From: Rotaria sp. Silwood1 | Taxonomy: Eukaryota > Rotifera > Eurotatoria > Philodinida > Philodinidae | Assembly: GCA_905250075.1 (NCBI GenBank) | Contig: CAJNOP010000013.1 | Location: 1,408,188-1,472,187, forward strand | Direction of reading: 5' to 3' | DNA length: 64,000 bases | Shown here: positions 25,901 through 37,092 of the stretch, in pieces | Numbering within the stretch: position 1 is the first letter of the stretch | How the letters are laid out: every line of letters begins with the position of its first letter | The notes under the pieces: model-generated | What the model saw: only the letters and a program-made list of their open reading frames with translations | Databases searched by the model: none | What the model was told of the DNA's origin: nothing | Position numbers and translations under genes: made by a program

Positions 25901-28900
25901 TATATTCAACAATAATTCCTTTTTCAATGTTAAAATCACGAATGCTATGTTGAATTTTCTTTATATTTAATTTTATAACTACGTGTTACTACGAAATTAG
26001 CTAATGAAAACATAAGTGGCTATATTCAGAATTGGCTTTTTTTCTTTTTCAAGAGCAATCGATTATCTATTCTCTTCTCAGTTGGTTTTCTTTTGTGTGA
26101 AAAATGATTCGTTCAGTATTAAATCATTGAAGTGTCGATGAATGAATGTTACGAGACGAGGTAACCTAGTGTGACAGAATATGAACAAAAATTTTGCTTC
26201 CATGTAGAGAAAAGTGTCATTTTTTTTTTCAAAATTTGTTGACAACTGACCTGAGTTACATGATTGTGTTAAGATATTTCATTAACTCATTGTAATAGGA
26301 CGAAAAAGAATACAATTTAATATTAGATAAGATCTTGCTGATAAGAGTGACTATAGAATTTTTTCGTTCAAAAATATGTAAGAATAATCGTTCGGTTGAA
26401 ACATAAATGTAGACTTTGTAATGATACTTCGGTAATTATATGTAGTTGTGTTTATCGTCCTTCTGTAATGTAATTATCGAAAATTTCTTTTCATTGAAAA
26501 TTTCTAAAAGCTTGTTGAAGTGAAGAATATTGAATGGATGGATATTAATGTAAATTCTTACATTCATTGATGTTTTTGATGGCTCTCGAAATTTCTTTTT
26601 ACGTATCATCTCACCGTCTATATTAATGATTGAATTCGATCATTATATAAAAAAAAGAAAAAGAAAAAGAAAAGTGACTTTCGTAATTATTATTTTAAAT
26701 GATTGAATGTCGTAGAAATCATTTTAGAAGGCGTCATTGTTTTCTTTTTTACGTAGATGAATGCAACAAAATATGAGAAAGCTTGTCTATGAAATTTTGT
26801 TGAAAAAACTGTTCGTTGTCAGTCAATTATATATTCTAAAAAGAAATACTTACAAATGAATTCAACCCATTAATGGATATTCAATAGAACATAAATTGAT
26901 TAAGAATTATACGATTCGAGTACACATAATTCATCGGTTATATAATAGAATGGTATATGTCAAATATTTATAAATAATCATAGTATTTTAATATTTAGAT
27001 GGCATTGCTCTTTTTGTGATCAAACTGTATTAGATTTGTTGATAAATATATACATGTAGGTAAAACAAAGAGAAATATAATCGACTAGAAGTAATAATGA
27101 AAAGAAATATGAATAAATCTCTTTACCGGATTGTGTAGTCTCAAAGATGATATTTTTTAATATTGAGACATAATATCATATTAAGTTCTTATTTCCAGAA
27201 AATTCAAATGAAATAACTATATGAGAAAAATTGCATAGAAATTTAATTCAATATTTTGAGAAATAAATATAGAAAATCAATTTTTATAAAAATGAAATTT
27301 TCGAAATTGAAAAATTTATCTTATTATTATTAATTATTCTCAAATGTTACATAGAGTAACTAAAATATTAGCATCAATGATTAAGACTATGAGTTATTTA
27401 TTTTAATGTTTCTTTAACTTCTAAAATATATTTATAATAAAACACTAGCTAGCTCACAACAATGAAAATGACACAAAAACACATAAAATTAATATAAGAA
27501 TGTGAGGGAGGCTCTTGTCTTCACTCACATACATTCCAATTTCACTTTCTCAACTAGCTATGAGCAACATGATTCCAATTCTTTGACCGATATTAGGACC
27601 AACGTTTTTAGATTGGAAGTGATATTTTTCATGGTTACATACAACTCGTATCAAATGTCATATTCTCACAACTTATTGATTGTAAAAATTATTGAGTAAC
27701 GATCACTTTAACATTTGCTGTTACAACTTTGATAGTAAAATTGATTCTTTTTTCTCGCGGACAACAGTTGTCGAAGATATAAACGCACAGAATGTATGAA
27801 GTATTAGTGAATTAAGAAAAGTAATGAATCTCGCAGAGAAAGAATGTTAGAGATGATGTGAGTCGTGGAAGATGTCTCGAACTCATTGACACTTCTAGAA
27901 AATGATATCACATTTTTCTCTAGTACATGCATTACAAAACGCAAAACTAGCTTCAAGAATTTTCTCTGATCGAATCTGGAATTGAGAGTAAAAAAAACTT
28001 GCTCTTGCTGATTGCTACTCTCAAATTCACTCACATCCTTCCTAACGCAACCAATTTTCAAAGATTTGTATTTTATTTTAATATGCTTTTCATATTGAAA
28101 TGATTTTTCTGATTCAACCAAACCCTAGAATACGAGCTCGATCCGTTCGTTCAATTATACATCATTGGCATTTTATCTGGAATCTTGCTGGGTAGTATTC
28201 ATTAGTTTTGTCATTCATTAAATAATGATGTACAGAAATTTGAATTTCTTGAAATAAGACAAAATCTAATCGATTTTGTCGACTTTTTTAAATTATCAAC
28301 GAAACAAGCAATAGTATTGAATGAAACATTTGACTTTGATCATATATTGTTTTCAGATATGAATGTATCGATTCTTGGAATTCGAACTCAAAAATAACGC
28401 CAATATTGACAAACTATAGATTGATGTCAATTACTCAAAGCAATCATGATCAACTTTGAATGTTCTCTCCGAGGCTATTGTTCGATTTCTTGGAACATGA
28501 ACAAAACTGGATCCGATTTTGTCTTGAAAGTGTTTTTCTTTTTTTGAGATTTGATAGCATGTAATAATGGCTTAAGATATAGTAATCAAAATTAAGTAGA
28601 ACTGCTGTGTACAAATGGCAGGACGATGGGTCCTCAATACTTCAAATATGTCAACTTTGAAACTATAGGTTAGAAATTGATACATCCCTAATTAGTAAAG
28701 AAATATTTTTTCATAATATTATTCGGTAACTATTACAACAAGCAAAATCGGATTATATAAATCAATCGTTAATTTATAATTCTTAATTTCAAGTATCAAT
28801 TCCTTTGTGACAAGCAATTCAATCGAAGAAAAGTTGCATTTTGTTTTGATATAATCTAATATAAACATACGAACATTATCATTAGATTGAACGGTTTACT

Positions 28901-29498
28901 CCATTACTTTGTTTGCTAGTTTAAACTATAATCTATCAATATCTAGCGACATCTTTCATTCAGCTCAGATAAATACTTACCTTTCTTTTTATAATATTAG
29001 ATTCCATGTGGTATATATTTTCAAATAAGAAAAATTTTTATTAAAGTTGAATATAACAAGAAAATGAAGTCAACATAGTTTTATTTTTTATTGTATTACA
29101 TTGCAATTCGACATAGATATTGGTAAATAATGGAAGCATAGTATTTATTTTCGATGTACACGATTCTCTTTTATTACTACTTGTAATTTACAAATCAAAG
29201 AATGGTTATTTTCAACAAGCTAAAGTATTTTTTTGAATAATGAACAAAAAAAACTTGAAAATATTAGCAAAACTACAATATGATCGTTAAAGATGGTTTA
29301 TAAATCTGTTGAAATATTATATTATTCTGTACTAAATGAAGAAATAGAGTTTTCAAACAATATACTTATTGTTTCTTTTTGTACTTTTCGTTAAGTTATC
29401 AATAACCTTACGCGATATATCTTCGATTGCTTATCAAAACAGAACATTTGCTGACAATGCACAGAATTTACACTTCATGTTGTTTTTATTTATTTTCT

Positions 29499-29500
29499 AG
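29499..29500 (+). promoter_or_regulatory. 3' splice acceptor abutting the GTF2F2 ATG
   Basis: A pyrimidine-rich tract followed by TTTTCTAG ends exactly at the ATG. Because no coding exon is needed upstream, this should accept either a 5' UTR exon or a spliced leader. Confidence 0.55.
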
Positions 29501-31588
29501 ATGTCGACAAACGATCCATCTGTTCCAATTGATGTTGATTTAACACGTTCGTCAAGTGGAGTATGGCTAGTAAAAATGCCAAAATATTTATCACAAATTC
29601 TTAATGACTATGGAGATGTAGCAACTAATGGTGAAATTGGACGTTTAGTTAAACGACCAGCACCAATTGGTAAAGGATCAACAGCAGCAGCAGCGAGTGG
29701 ACGAACACAAGATGTTTTCTTTTGTCTTAATGATCAAATTATGGAAAAAATCAAAGAAAAAAATAAATCACAAGATGATCAACTTCCACCACGAGAACAT
29801 CGATTTTGGTAAGAATAATTTATTATGACAAAGTCGATTATATTTTAAAATATCAAGTTTTTCGAATTATACTAAATAATAAGATTAAATTATATTTGAG
29901 TTTCCTTTTAAAAAAGCACAATTACAATATCTGACAGGTCATATATTAATAATTTACATAAGAAGAATGATCGATCGCAATAGAGAAATGCATCCATGCT
30001 TTTTTTCATACCCTATACTTCTACTGACGAGAGATAATTGCCAAGTGATCAAGTTTGTTTGTCCCCATATTTTGCCAACATGTAGAAAATCACTAGAGTA
30101 GCGTAACCTCCAAAAGTTTTATGTTCATGCTCAGATTTGGTCGAGATAGCGACTTTCTAATAGATTTTTCTTGTAGCAGAATACTGTATCGGTACAACTT
30201 TTCATGCTCATACCTGGAACAGGAGCTGCGGTTCTGGCTACTACAAATAACAAAAACATGATTTCATTTCGATTCTCGATCCAAATTGTTTTGGAACAAC
30301 CGAACTCTAGTACGGGCACCTGATCCATGAGTTGCATTACTGTAATACATTGCTGATAGTTTAACATAGCGAGTAATTAATTGTGAGATCCAGGACATCG
30401 ATATTGAAAAACAGAATTCAAAAAAATCATTTTAAAGTTTTTTCATAAATTGTTGCTTTTTACACTCGTATCCGATCCACAAATTGCAGAACTCTATTCT
30501 ACAGATGTGACGGACAAAGTTTCATCGGTTTTTTAGCATCGTATTATTAAGTTATAGATTTCTCAATATATCTACGAAGAAATCTATATTTTGACACCAC
30601 AATATCCAGAATTGATGAAACATGGTACATAAAATTCTAAAAAGTTTCAGGTCGAAATTCGCAAACATAATTTTTTTTCGAAAACAGAGTTCCTACAGTA
30701 GGAATATATGAAGAAGTCGCTTTTTAGACAAACCACAATTCTTTGAAAGTTAACCTACTCTAGTGATCCCTTACATATTGGTAAAATTTGTATGCAAACC
30801 AAACAGACTATTTGGAAATATTTTCTAGTGAGAGAAATTTTCCAACTCTTACTTTTCCCTATGTCTAGATATAGCAGATTATGTTTGTTGATATGAAAGT
30901 ACATAATCCTTCGTTTTTTTTCGTATTACAGTTTAAGCAATATATCTGATGGTGTTCTACGTACAGTTTATACACGTACATTAAATAATCCGAACTCTCC
31001 AATGAGTGAACAAATAGCTATTGTTGGTAAAGTTATGCAACGAGCTGAAGTACGTCCAGTTGAAAATGAACAATATATGTCAATGAAGCGTAAACAATTT
31101 GAAACATCACAAGAACCAGCACGTAAAGCTCAAATGATAACGAAGAAAACCAATATTTATGCACCTAAACGTGATCATGAAGAAAATAAACAACGTGAAC
31201 GAATGAAAAAAGCTATGGGAAAACGTGTACGAAGTTCTGAAGAATCCGTACTTAATCGTATATTTGATGCTTTTTCAAAAAATCAATATATTTCAATGTC
31301 AGCACTTGAAACAATAACACAACAACCAAAAAATTTCTTACAACAACTTGTTAAAAAATATTGTAATTACAATAGTGCGGTAAGAAATACAATAAAGAAA
31401 AGAAAGCAAATAAACAAAATCAACATTTTATTTTTTTTTTTTTTAAGGGACATACATATGAATTAAAATCACAATTTAGACATTATAGTGCACCAAAAGA
31501 AGACAAAGATGATGATATTGAAGATGATGATGACGATGATGATGATGATGATGATGACAATAACAATAATAATATGGATAAAACATAA
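29501..31588 (+). CDS. GTF2F2: TFIIF beta subunit (RAP30), 3 exons
   Basis: Exons 29501-29808, 30932-31379 and 31448-31588 give 298 residues (human about 249). TFIIF beta binds RNA polymerase II and TFIIF alpha and brings Pol II to the promoter. Recognisable blocks: GVWLVKMPKYLSQ near the N-terminus (dimerisation domain), PREHRF, the central QRAEVRP ... YMSMKR segment, and the C-terminal winged-helix region (VLNRIFDAFSKNQYISM, ITQQP) ending in YELKSQFRHY. An added acidic tail of consecutive Asp and Asn follows, encoded by a GAT repeat. The ATG sits directly after a 3' splice acceptor (AG at 29499-29500), suggesting a trans-spliced or spliced 5' leader. Intron 1 (1123 bp) carries a TIR element. 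An AATAAA at 31650-31655 lies 62 bp after the stop and 15 bp before the acceptor of the next gene. It is the first gene of a putative three-gene operon. Confidence 0.96.
30049..30809. mobile_element. TIR element in GTF2F2 intron 1
   Basis: Sequence from 30049 (AAGTTTGTTTG...) through CACTAGAGTAG at about 30101 reappears inverted at 30740-30809, with about 75-80% identity over 60 bp and weaker pairing farther in, including GCGACTT boxes on both arms. No transposase frame is visible, so it looks like a non-autonomous (MITE-like) DNA element of about 760 bp. A related stretch (TTTCAGGTCGAAATTC and following 90 bp, 30643-30745) recurs near 44107-44200. Exact ends and target duplication were not resolved. 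Confidence 0.6.
31509..31574 (+). repeat. GAT/AAT trinucleotide repeat coding Asp/Asn tail
   Basis: An imperfect GAT repeat passing into AAT near the end of GTF2F2 exon 3. In frame it encodes mainly Asp then Asn, giving the protein an acidic C-terminal tail absent from the human protein. Confidence 0.85.
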
Positions 31589-31703
31589 ATATTAGTTTTC
31601 TTTTGCTATTGTTTCATAAATATATATAAATGTATTTAAAATTGTGCAAAATAAAATATTTTTTATTCTAGATTGAATATTCTAATCATCATCAATCATA
31701 AAG
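31589..31703 (+). promoter_or_regulatory. Intercistronic region GTF2F2/RPL7A: poly(A) signal plus splice acceptor
   Basis: Only 115 bp separate the GTF2F2 stop from the RPL7A ATG. AATAAA at 31650-31655 is followed by a T-rich tract and AG at 31670-31671, leaving a 32-nt 5' UTR before the ATG at 31704. No TATA box or room for an ordinary promoter is evident. Coupled 3' end formation and trans-splicing is the simplest reading (inference). Confidence 0.65.
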
Positions 31704-34159
31704 ATGTCACCTGTAAAAGGTAGTACAAGTACAACAAAAAAAACAACAACTACTACAACAAAATCATCTTCATCAAGTGGAACATTAAAGAAAGGCAAAA
31801 AGAAAATAGCCGCTGCACCATTTAAGGCTAAAACTGAAACAAAAAAACTTGTTAATCCACTTTTTGAAAAACGACCAAAGAATTTTGGTATTGGACAAGG
31901 TAAATGAAAAAATATCTTAAATGAAAATTTTTATTGAATTTATTTTAAATAAGATATTCAACCTAAACGTGATTTAACACGTTTTGTTAAATGGCCACAA
32001 TACATTCGTGTTCAACGTCAACGTAGTATTTTACTTAAACGTTTGAAAGTTCCACCACCAATTAATCAATTTACACAAACACTTGATAAACAAACATCAA
32101 CACAATTATTTAAATTACTTGAAAAATATCGTCCAGAAACTAAAAAAGAAAAAAAACTTCGTTTAAAATTACGTGCTGAAGAACAAGCCAAAACCGGTAA
32201 ACCAGATCGACCAACAAAACGACCTAGTGGTCTTCGTAGTGGAATGAATGCAGTTACTACATTAGTCGAAAAAAAGAAAGCACAATTGGTAAATATTGAA
32301 AATAATGATTGATCGAAAAATTTTTTTAGACAAGATATTTCTTCACTTTTTGTTTCGTGAGAAAGTCTAGAGAAGTGAAATAATTTTTGAAAAATACAAA
32401 AACTTAGTGTAGACAGAAAAATTTTTATATTTTCACTATTACGATTTAAAAATAGTCGTCAAAATCTTGATATGAATAATTAGCTAGTTTGTAGATTAGA
32501 CGCTACCCTACAAAATGTACTATTTGAAGTTTCGTCTTTGTCTTTCGACCAGACAATTCAATTTTTTGTGTTTTTCTAAATATTCAGTTTTGAAAAATCG
32601 ACAACTATTTTACATTGGAAGCAATTCTTGAAAAATGCGTGTAGCTCCACTTGAGTAAAAACTATAGCTTACTAGGGAACCTCTTCAGATGTACCCTTCC
32701 GATTTCAATAATTTTTCTTTGTCTATAGATAATACATAATGTTCTAATAAAATTCCTAAAAAGATTCGAGTTCCCATTGAGATTTGACTCAGGCATCAAA
32801 TTTTTAATAGGTCTGTTTTCTAGATGCTCGAAGTTTTCGGAAAAATTCTATTTTCGAATTCCAATGTAAAATTTGCGCATATAGAGAACTCAGATAGACC
32901 AAGTTTCATAAAAAAAAAATTCAGAAATTTTGAACAAAGTCTCTTCGAAATGTAAAGCTTTCAAATAATGTATCTTGTACACATTATTTATGGGAAAGGA
33001 TCTATTTCTTGAAAGCCTCATCTCTCGAAGAAATTTCGTTCAAAATTTGTGAATTTTTTTATGGAACCTAGTCCAGTTGATTTTTCTTTATGCATAGAGT
33101 TTTCGAATCGAAGTTCGAAAATACGAGTTTGTCGAAAACCTGAAGTATCTGAGAAAATAGCTATATTAAAGAGTCGATAGGTGACGAAGCAAAGTTTTCA
33201 AGTGTGACACACAGATGAAAGTGGTTCTTTTGCCCGCAAGTAGTCCATAGTGAGACCAGAAATCTAAAGAGATTTATCTCCATACACTGTCTTTCTTTGG
33301 TTACGACCGTTTTTCTCTTCATCCAAAGCGTATATGAAAAAAATCTAGCTTTGAAGTTTCTTTCATACATAGATCTCACGGTCATTAGAATGTCCTAAAG
33401 ATTTCAGTTTCAAAGAATGTTTTCTTCTTGAGATACTTGATAATTTCAAAGTGGTATCTGTCACAAGAAAAGTTCACAACATTTCTTGTCTACAACATAT
33501 AGTACCTCAAAGGGAAACATTTTGGGTTGAAATTTTTAGGCCATTCTAATCACCATAGGGGAACTACCGATAAGCAAAATTTCAGATCAAAGTTTCTCAA
33601 TTCGATTTTTTTTAATATATATGTCTTGTCAGTGGCAGAAAAATACAGAAAAACGGTGGTAACTCAAAAAAGAGCAGTGTTATAGGATGAACCGTTTTAT
33701 ACTCATTGGAAATACTTTCAAGCGGATCAAAAGTGACTAAATATCTTGTCTGGAAAAAAGTTTCGAATCGCTCATTAAAGAAAATTTTTTGTTATGACAA
33801 ATTTATTTTTTCTTTAGGTTATCATTGCTCATGATGTTGAACCCATTGAACTTGTTTTACATTTACCAACATTATGTCGTAAAATGGGTGTTCCATATTG
33901 TATTGTTAAAGGCAAAGCACGTCTTGGTCGTCTTGTTCATTTAAAAACTTGTTCATCATTAGCTTTAACTGACGTTAATGCTGAAGATAAATCTGGTTTA
34001 GGTAAATTAGTTGAAGCCATTAAAACTAATTTTAATGAACGTTATGATGAAATACGTCGTCATTGGGGTGGTGGTGTTTTGGGTAATAAATCTCAAGCAC
34101 GTATTAATCGACTTGAACGTCTTAAAGCACGAGAAGCAGCACATCAACGAAATGCTTAA
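31704..34159 (+). CDS. RPL7A: 60S ribosomal protein L7a (eL8), 3 exons
   Basis: Exons 31704-31899, 31954-32288 and 33818-34159 give 290 residues (human 266). eL8 binds 28S rRNA in the large ribosomal subunit. Clear family blocks are [55 protein letters not shown], then in exon 3 [31 protein letters not shown]. The extra length is mainly an N-terminal Thr/Ser/Lys-rich extension (about residues 8-30). Intron 2 is 1529 bp, unusually long for a ribosomal protein gene in a compact genome, and almost entirely occupied by an inserted element. AATAAA at 34277-34282. Ribosomal protein genes are frequent operon members in animals using spliced leaders, which suits the position between GTF2F2 and PRKRIP1. 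Confidence 0.98.
32311..33770. mobile_element. Composite TIR element filling RPL7A intron 2
   Basis: The ends form terminal inverted repeats: the left begins GATCGAAAAATTTTTTT then AGACAAGATATTT, and the complement of the right end reads GATTCGAAACTTTTTT then AGACAAGATATTT, with pairing for about 50 bp. A second copy with the same ends and flanking body lies at 37093-37811, half as long. The extra length here is largely a palindromic block (about 32673-33160, centre 32976) that matches the free-standing palindrome at 44811-45410, so one element seems nested in another. No transposase coding is seen; non-autonomous. Confidence 0.7.
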
Positions 34160-34356
34160 AATAGAAATTATCTGCATAAAAACACAAGAAGAAGAATATT
34201 AAAAAAAAGTTACAAGAATTTTTTTGTTTTTGTTTTTTTTGTGTGCATGTCTGTTGTTTTGATGATAAAACATCCGAATAAAAGAAAAAAAAAAAACAAC
34301 ACACGAAAATGAAAACAAAAAGAGAATTTTTTTCCGTAATTTATTTAGATTAGAAA
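34160..34356 (+). promoter_or_regulatory. Intercistronic region RPL7A/PRKRIP1: poly(A) signal plus splice acceptor
   Basis: A 197-bp gap with AATAAA at 34277-34282, then a T-rich tract and AG at 34347-34348, eight nt before the PRKRIP1 ATG. It has the same arrangement as the previous intercistronic region and supports processing from one precursor. Confidence 0.6.
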
Positions 34357-36567
34357 ATGTCATCAGATGAAGAAGAACGTTTACTTAAAAAACATGTTTT
34401 TAAAAATCCAGTTGAAGTACAAAAAGCTCGACTAGAACGTTTAATGAAAAATGTAGAAAAACCTGTATTTATACCAGAAACAAAGGATATGAAACCGCCA
34501 CGAGCTTTTCAACCACATGAATTCGTACGCAATGTCATGGGTAAAGAAATTTATTTATTTTTTATTTAAAATGTATCTTATTCTTTGATTTATTTAGGGG
34601 CTAGTGCTGGTGCTGGTTCAGGTGAATTTGATATTTATCGTGGATGTCGTCGACGTCAAATGATTCGAGAAGCATTTCTCAGTCGTGAAGCTAAAGAGGT
34701 TTGTTCGCATAATTTAATTTCATTAGATAGTTGACTGGTAAAAGAGGAGAGTCTCCCCACTCATTCATTACTTTTCACTTGATACTATGAGCTTCCTGTG
34801 AAGTCTAATGAACTATGAATATCCTGAAAAGAACTTGAGCTCATAGCTATTTGTCGTTGAGATATTGCATTTTTACGGTATTCTTTAAGGCGACTGTGTA
34901 TGCCCTCGGTACGGCACACTAAGAAAGCTTATTTGTGAATTTCGATTTGAAAATTAGCATCTAGACAGAATTTCATGAGAATAATTTATGGTGAAAATTT
35001 CAGATCATTTCATTGTTCAGATCCCAAGATACAGCTATGATAAAAGCCTGTCGTTTACACTGCTCTAGTGTCCTGCAATTGAGTCGGGTATTCGACATCC
35101 GAGTCAGCAATTAATGAGATCTTGATCTTTCAAAATATTTCTACTTTCTCAAGCTATTAATTTATATAAAAGCATAGTAATGAAAACCTGAGCAATTTAT
35201 TGTACTTGAGAAAAAGTCAAAGAAGTGAAATCAGATATTAGTTTACTAAAAGAATTTGTTTGTTAATGAAAACTCATCTACAGATAATGATGAATTATAC
35301 GACGAAGTAAAGAGTACATGGAAAAGAAAATGAATTATGAAAAAAAGGTCTACATATTGTTACCATGGTTGAAAAAACATTCATATATGTATCAACAATT
35401 ATAACATTACTCCTCAATAATGTGTTTCATACCAGCATCAATAGCAACAAGCAAACGTATATTAAGCGAAATCTATTGGATTTTAGGAGTCGACAGACAC
35501 CAACTGAGTCTTGAGTCATTTGATTTATTTTATTATTTTTTTGCTATTGTTTATAGAAGAAACTAAATTGTATACTTTTTCATACAAAATAAAAATTTGA
35601 ATACTGTACTATGACCTGAAAGTACCCGTCGGATATCGATTAGTTCCAGTTCGGGTTCGACTACAAAAAGTCGTACCCGTGTAGGACACTACACTACCCA
35701 TATATATCAGCAGATTTGATTTTCTTATTTCACGAAAGCAGCAAATCGGAAGACTTGACACTTCGCAATAAACTATCCTTCTTAACATTTATCTCTAGAC
35801 AAAGTTGCACGTTGAAATTTGAAAATGCGTTTTTCTTGTGCTTCTGAGAAGGATTATGGCATTGACTTAAACAATACCGTAAAAAATGCAATATTTCCGT
35901 AATAATAAGTTAAAAACTCGAGCTCTCCTCAGGATTTTCATAGCTCATTAGAGTCTACGAGATCCACATAGTTTGGATTGAGCAACGATTAATTAATTGA
36001 TGGCTTATCTCGTAAGATGAGTAACCAAAAGTGCAGTTGAACTATGGCATAGTATTGCGATGAAAAATTTATACTACGTTAAAGAAAAGTTTGGATAACT
36101 CATTGCATGATATGTTATTCATTTTTAGAAAGAAGCTAATGCAGAATGGGTGAAAAAAGTTGAAACAAATAAGCAAAAAGCCGAAACTCAAGCTGCTAAA
36201 AAACGACGAAAACGGTTTGTTTACTTTCATTGTTAATTATTAAATTGTTTGTTTATTCTTTTATTTTAGTTTGAAACGTAAAGACAATACAAAAGGTAAA
36301 AAACATACAGGTAATCAAAATTCAAATAAAACAAATGAAAGTACTTCATCATCAAGTGACGAAGAAGATGAAGAAACAACAAAATTAGAAACAAATACTT
36401 CAGATGCTCCAGTATCAAATACGGAAGAAAACCAAACAGTGAAAGAGTCGACGCCATCACCACCACCTGTACAACAACATGAGAAAACCAATATTCGGAA
36501 AAATTTAAGACACAGACAAGCAAATTCAAGTGATGAAGAAGACGACAAAAAAAGACGAAGCAACTAA
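34357..36567 (+). CDS. PRKRIP1: PRKR-interacting protein 1 homologue, 4 exons
   Basis: Exons 34357-34540, 34598-34698, 36129-36214 and 36270-36567 give 222 residues (human 184). The conserved core is plain: ARLERLMKNVEKPV, PHEFVRNVMGASAGAGSGEF, then a basic helical stretch (WVKKVETNKQKAETQAA, KKRRKRLKRK). PRKRIP1 binds double-stranded RNA and the kinase PKR in vertebrates and is a component of the catalytic spliceosome, where its long helix bridges U2 snRNP parts. The C-terminal third is Ser/Glu/Asp-rich and not conserved. Intron 2 (1430 bp) carries a foldback element. AATAAA at 36619-36624 ends the transcript; this is the last gene of the putative operon. The leading ATG is only 8 nt after a splice acceptor. 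Confidence 0.95.
34760..36000. mobile_element. Foldback element in PRKRIP1 intron 2
   Basis: A 108-bp arm at 34784-34891 (with CTAATGAACTATGAA and TATTGCATTTTTACGGTATT) is matched by the inverted copy at 35863-35970, roughly 75-80% identical. Weaker pairing continues inward around 34900-35100 and 35650-35850. The central 700 bp hold AT-rich DNA with no coding frame. Probably a non-autonomous DNA transposon; ends were set from where pairing fades. Confidence 0.6.
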
Positions 36568-37092
36568 TAAATTTTAATAGTGCTTATTTTTTTTGTATTA
36601 TAAATCTATGTATAATATAATAAAATGTCATTTTGTGTTTCACAGAGAGAATACAGACTTTTTTAATAGATCGAATAATATCATTCAGAAAAATAAAATT
36701 TAATGTCTGCATGCTGATACAATTGTAACACTTTGTTACGGTCAAATAATTATTCATGATTTACATTTGACAAATAAACTAAGCATTTTTAATTCCATCT
36801 GATGCAAGAAACTAATTTTTATGATCATGGTGTATATACACTGCGAATAACTTTATGTGTAATTAGAATTGTATTATTTAGAACGAGATTATTTCACTCA
36901 TTTCACATTCTTTATAGTTATGTCGTTAGCAGGATGATCTCCAGTTGCTTTCTTCATGATGGAAAAATGGAAAAGTTATTTTGTACACATGAATTAACAT
37001 GCTCTTCTTCTAAACAGTACTTTTATTTTCGGATTTTTTTATTCTTTATTTAATTAATCGGTAATGAACGACTGTCATAATATCAAAGTACC
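36568..37092. other. 3' flank of PRKRIP1
   Basis: Contains the poly(A) signal AATAAA at 36619-36624 and then AT-rich DNA without a supportable gene. Confidence 0.5.

Larger units (their letters stand above)
20043..29500. other. 9.5-kb gene-poor region upstream of the CDON-like gene and the GTF2F2 cluster
   Basis: No exon with matching splice sites, phase or recognisable product was found. Open frames up to about 105 codons occur (e.g. 27804-28121, minus strand) but look random. It lies between the 5' ends of two divergently transcribed units, so it contains the CDON-like promoter and the promoter of the GTF2F2-led cluster. It holds an AG microsatellite at 22933-22962 and many poly-A/T tracts. 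Confidence 0.45.

Noticed and set aside
27804-28121. 105-codon open frame on the minus strand
   Set aside because: No recognisable family, no splice partners, composition typical of AT-rich chance frames.
35640-35660. GGTTCGACTAC, resembling a tRNA B box
   Set aside because: Lacks the consensus ending, has no A box or cloverleaf at the right distance, and lies inside a foldback element.
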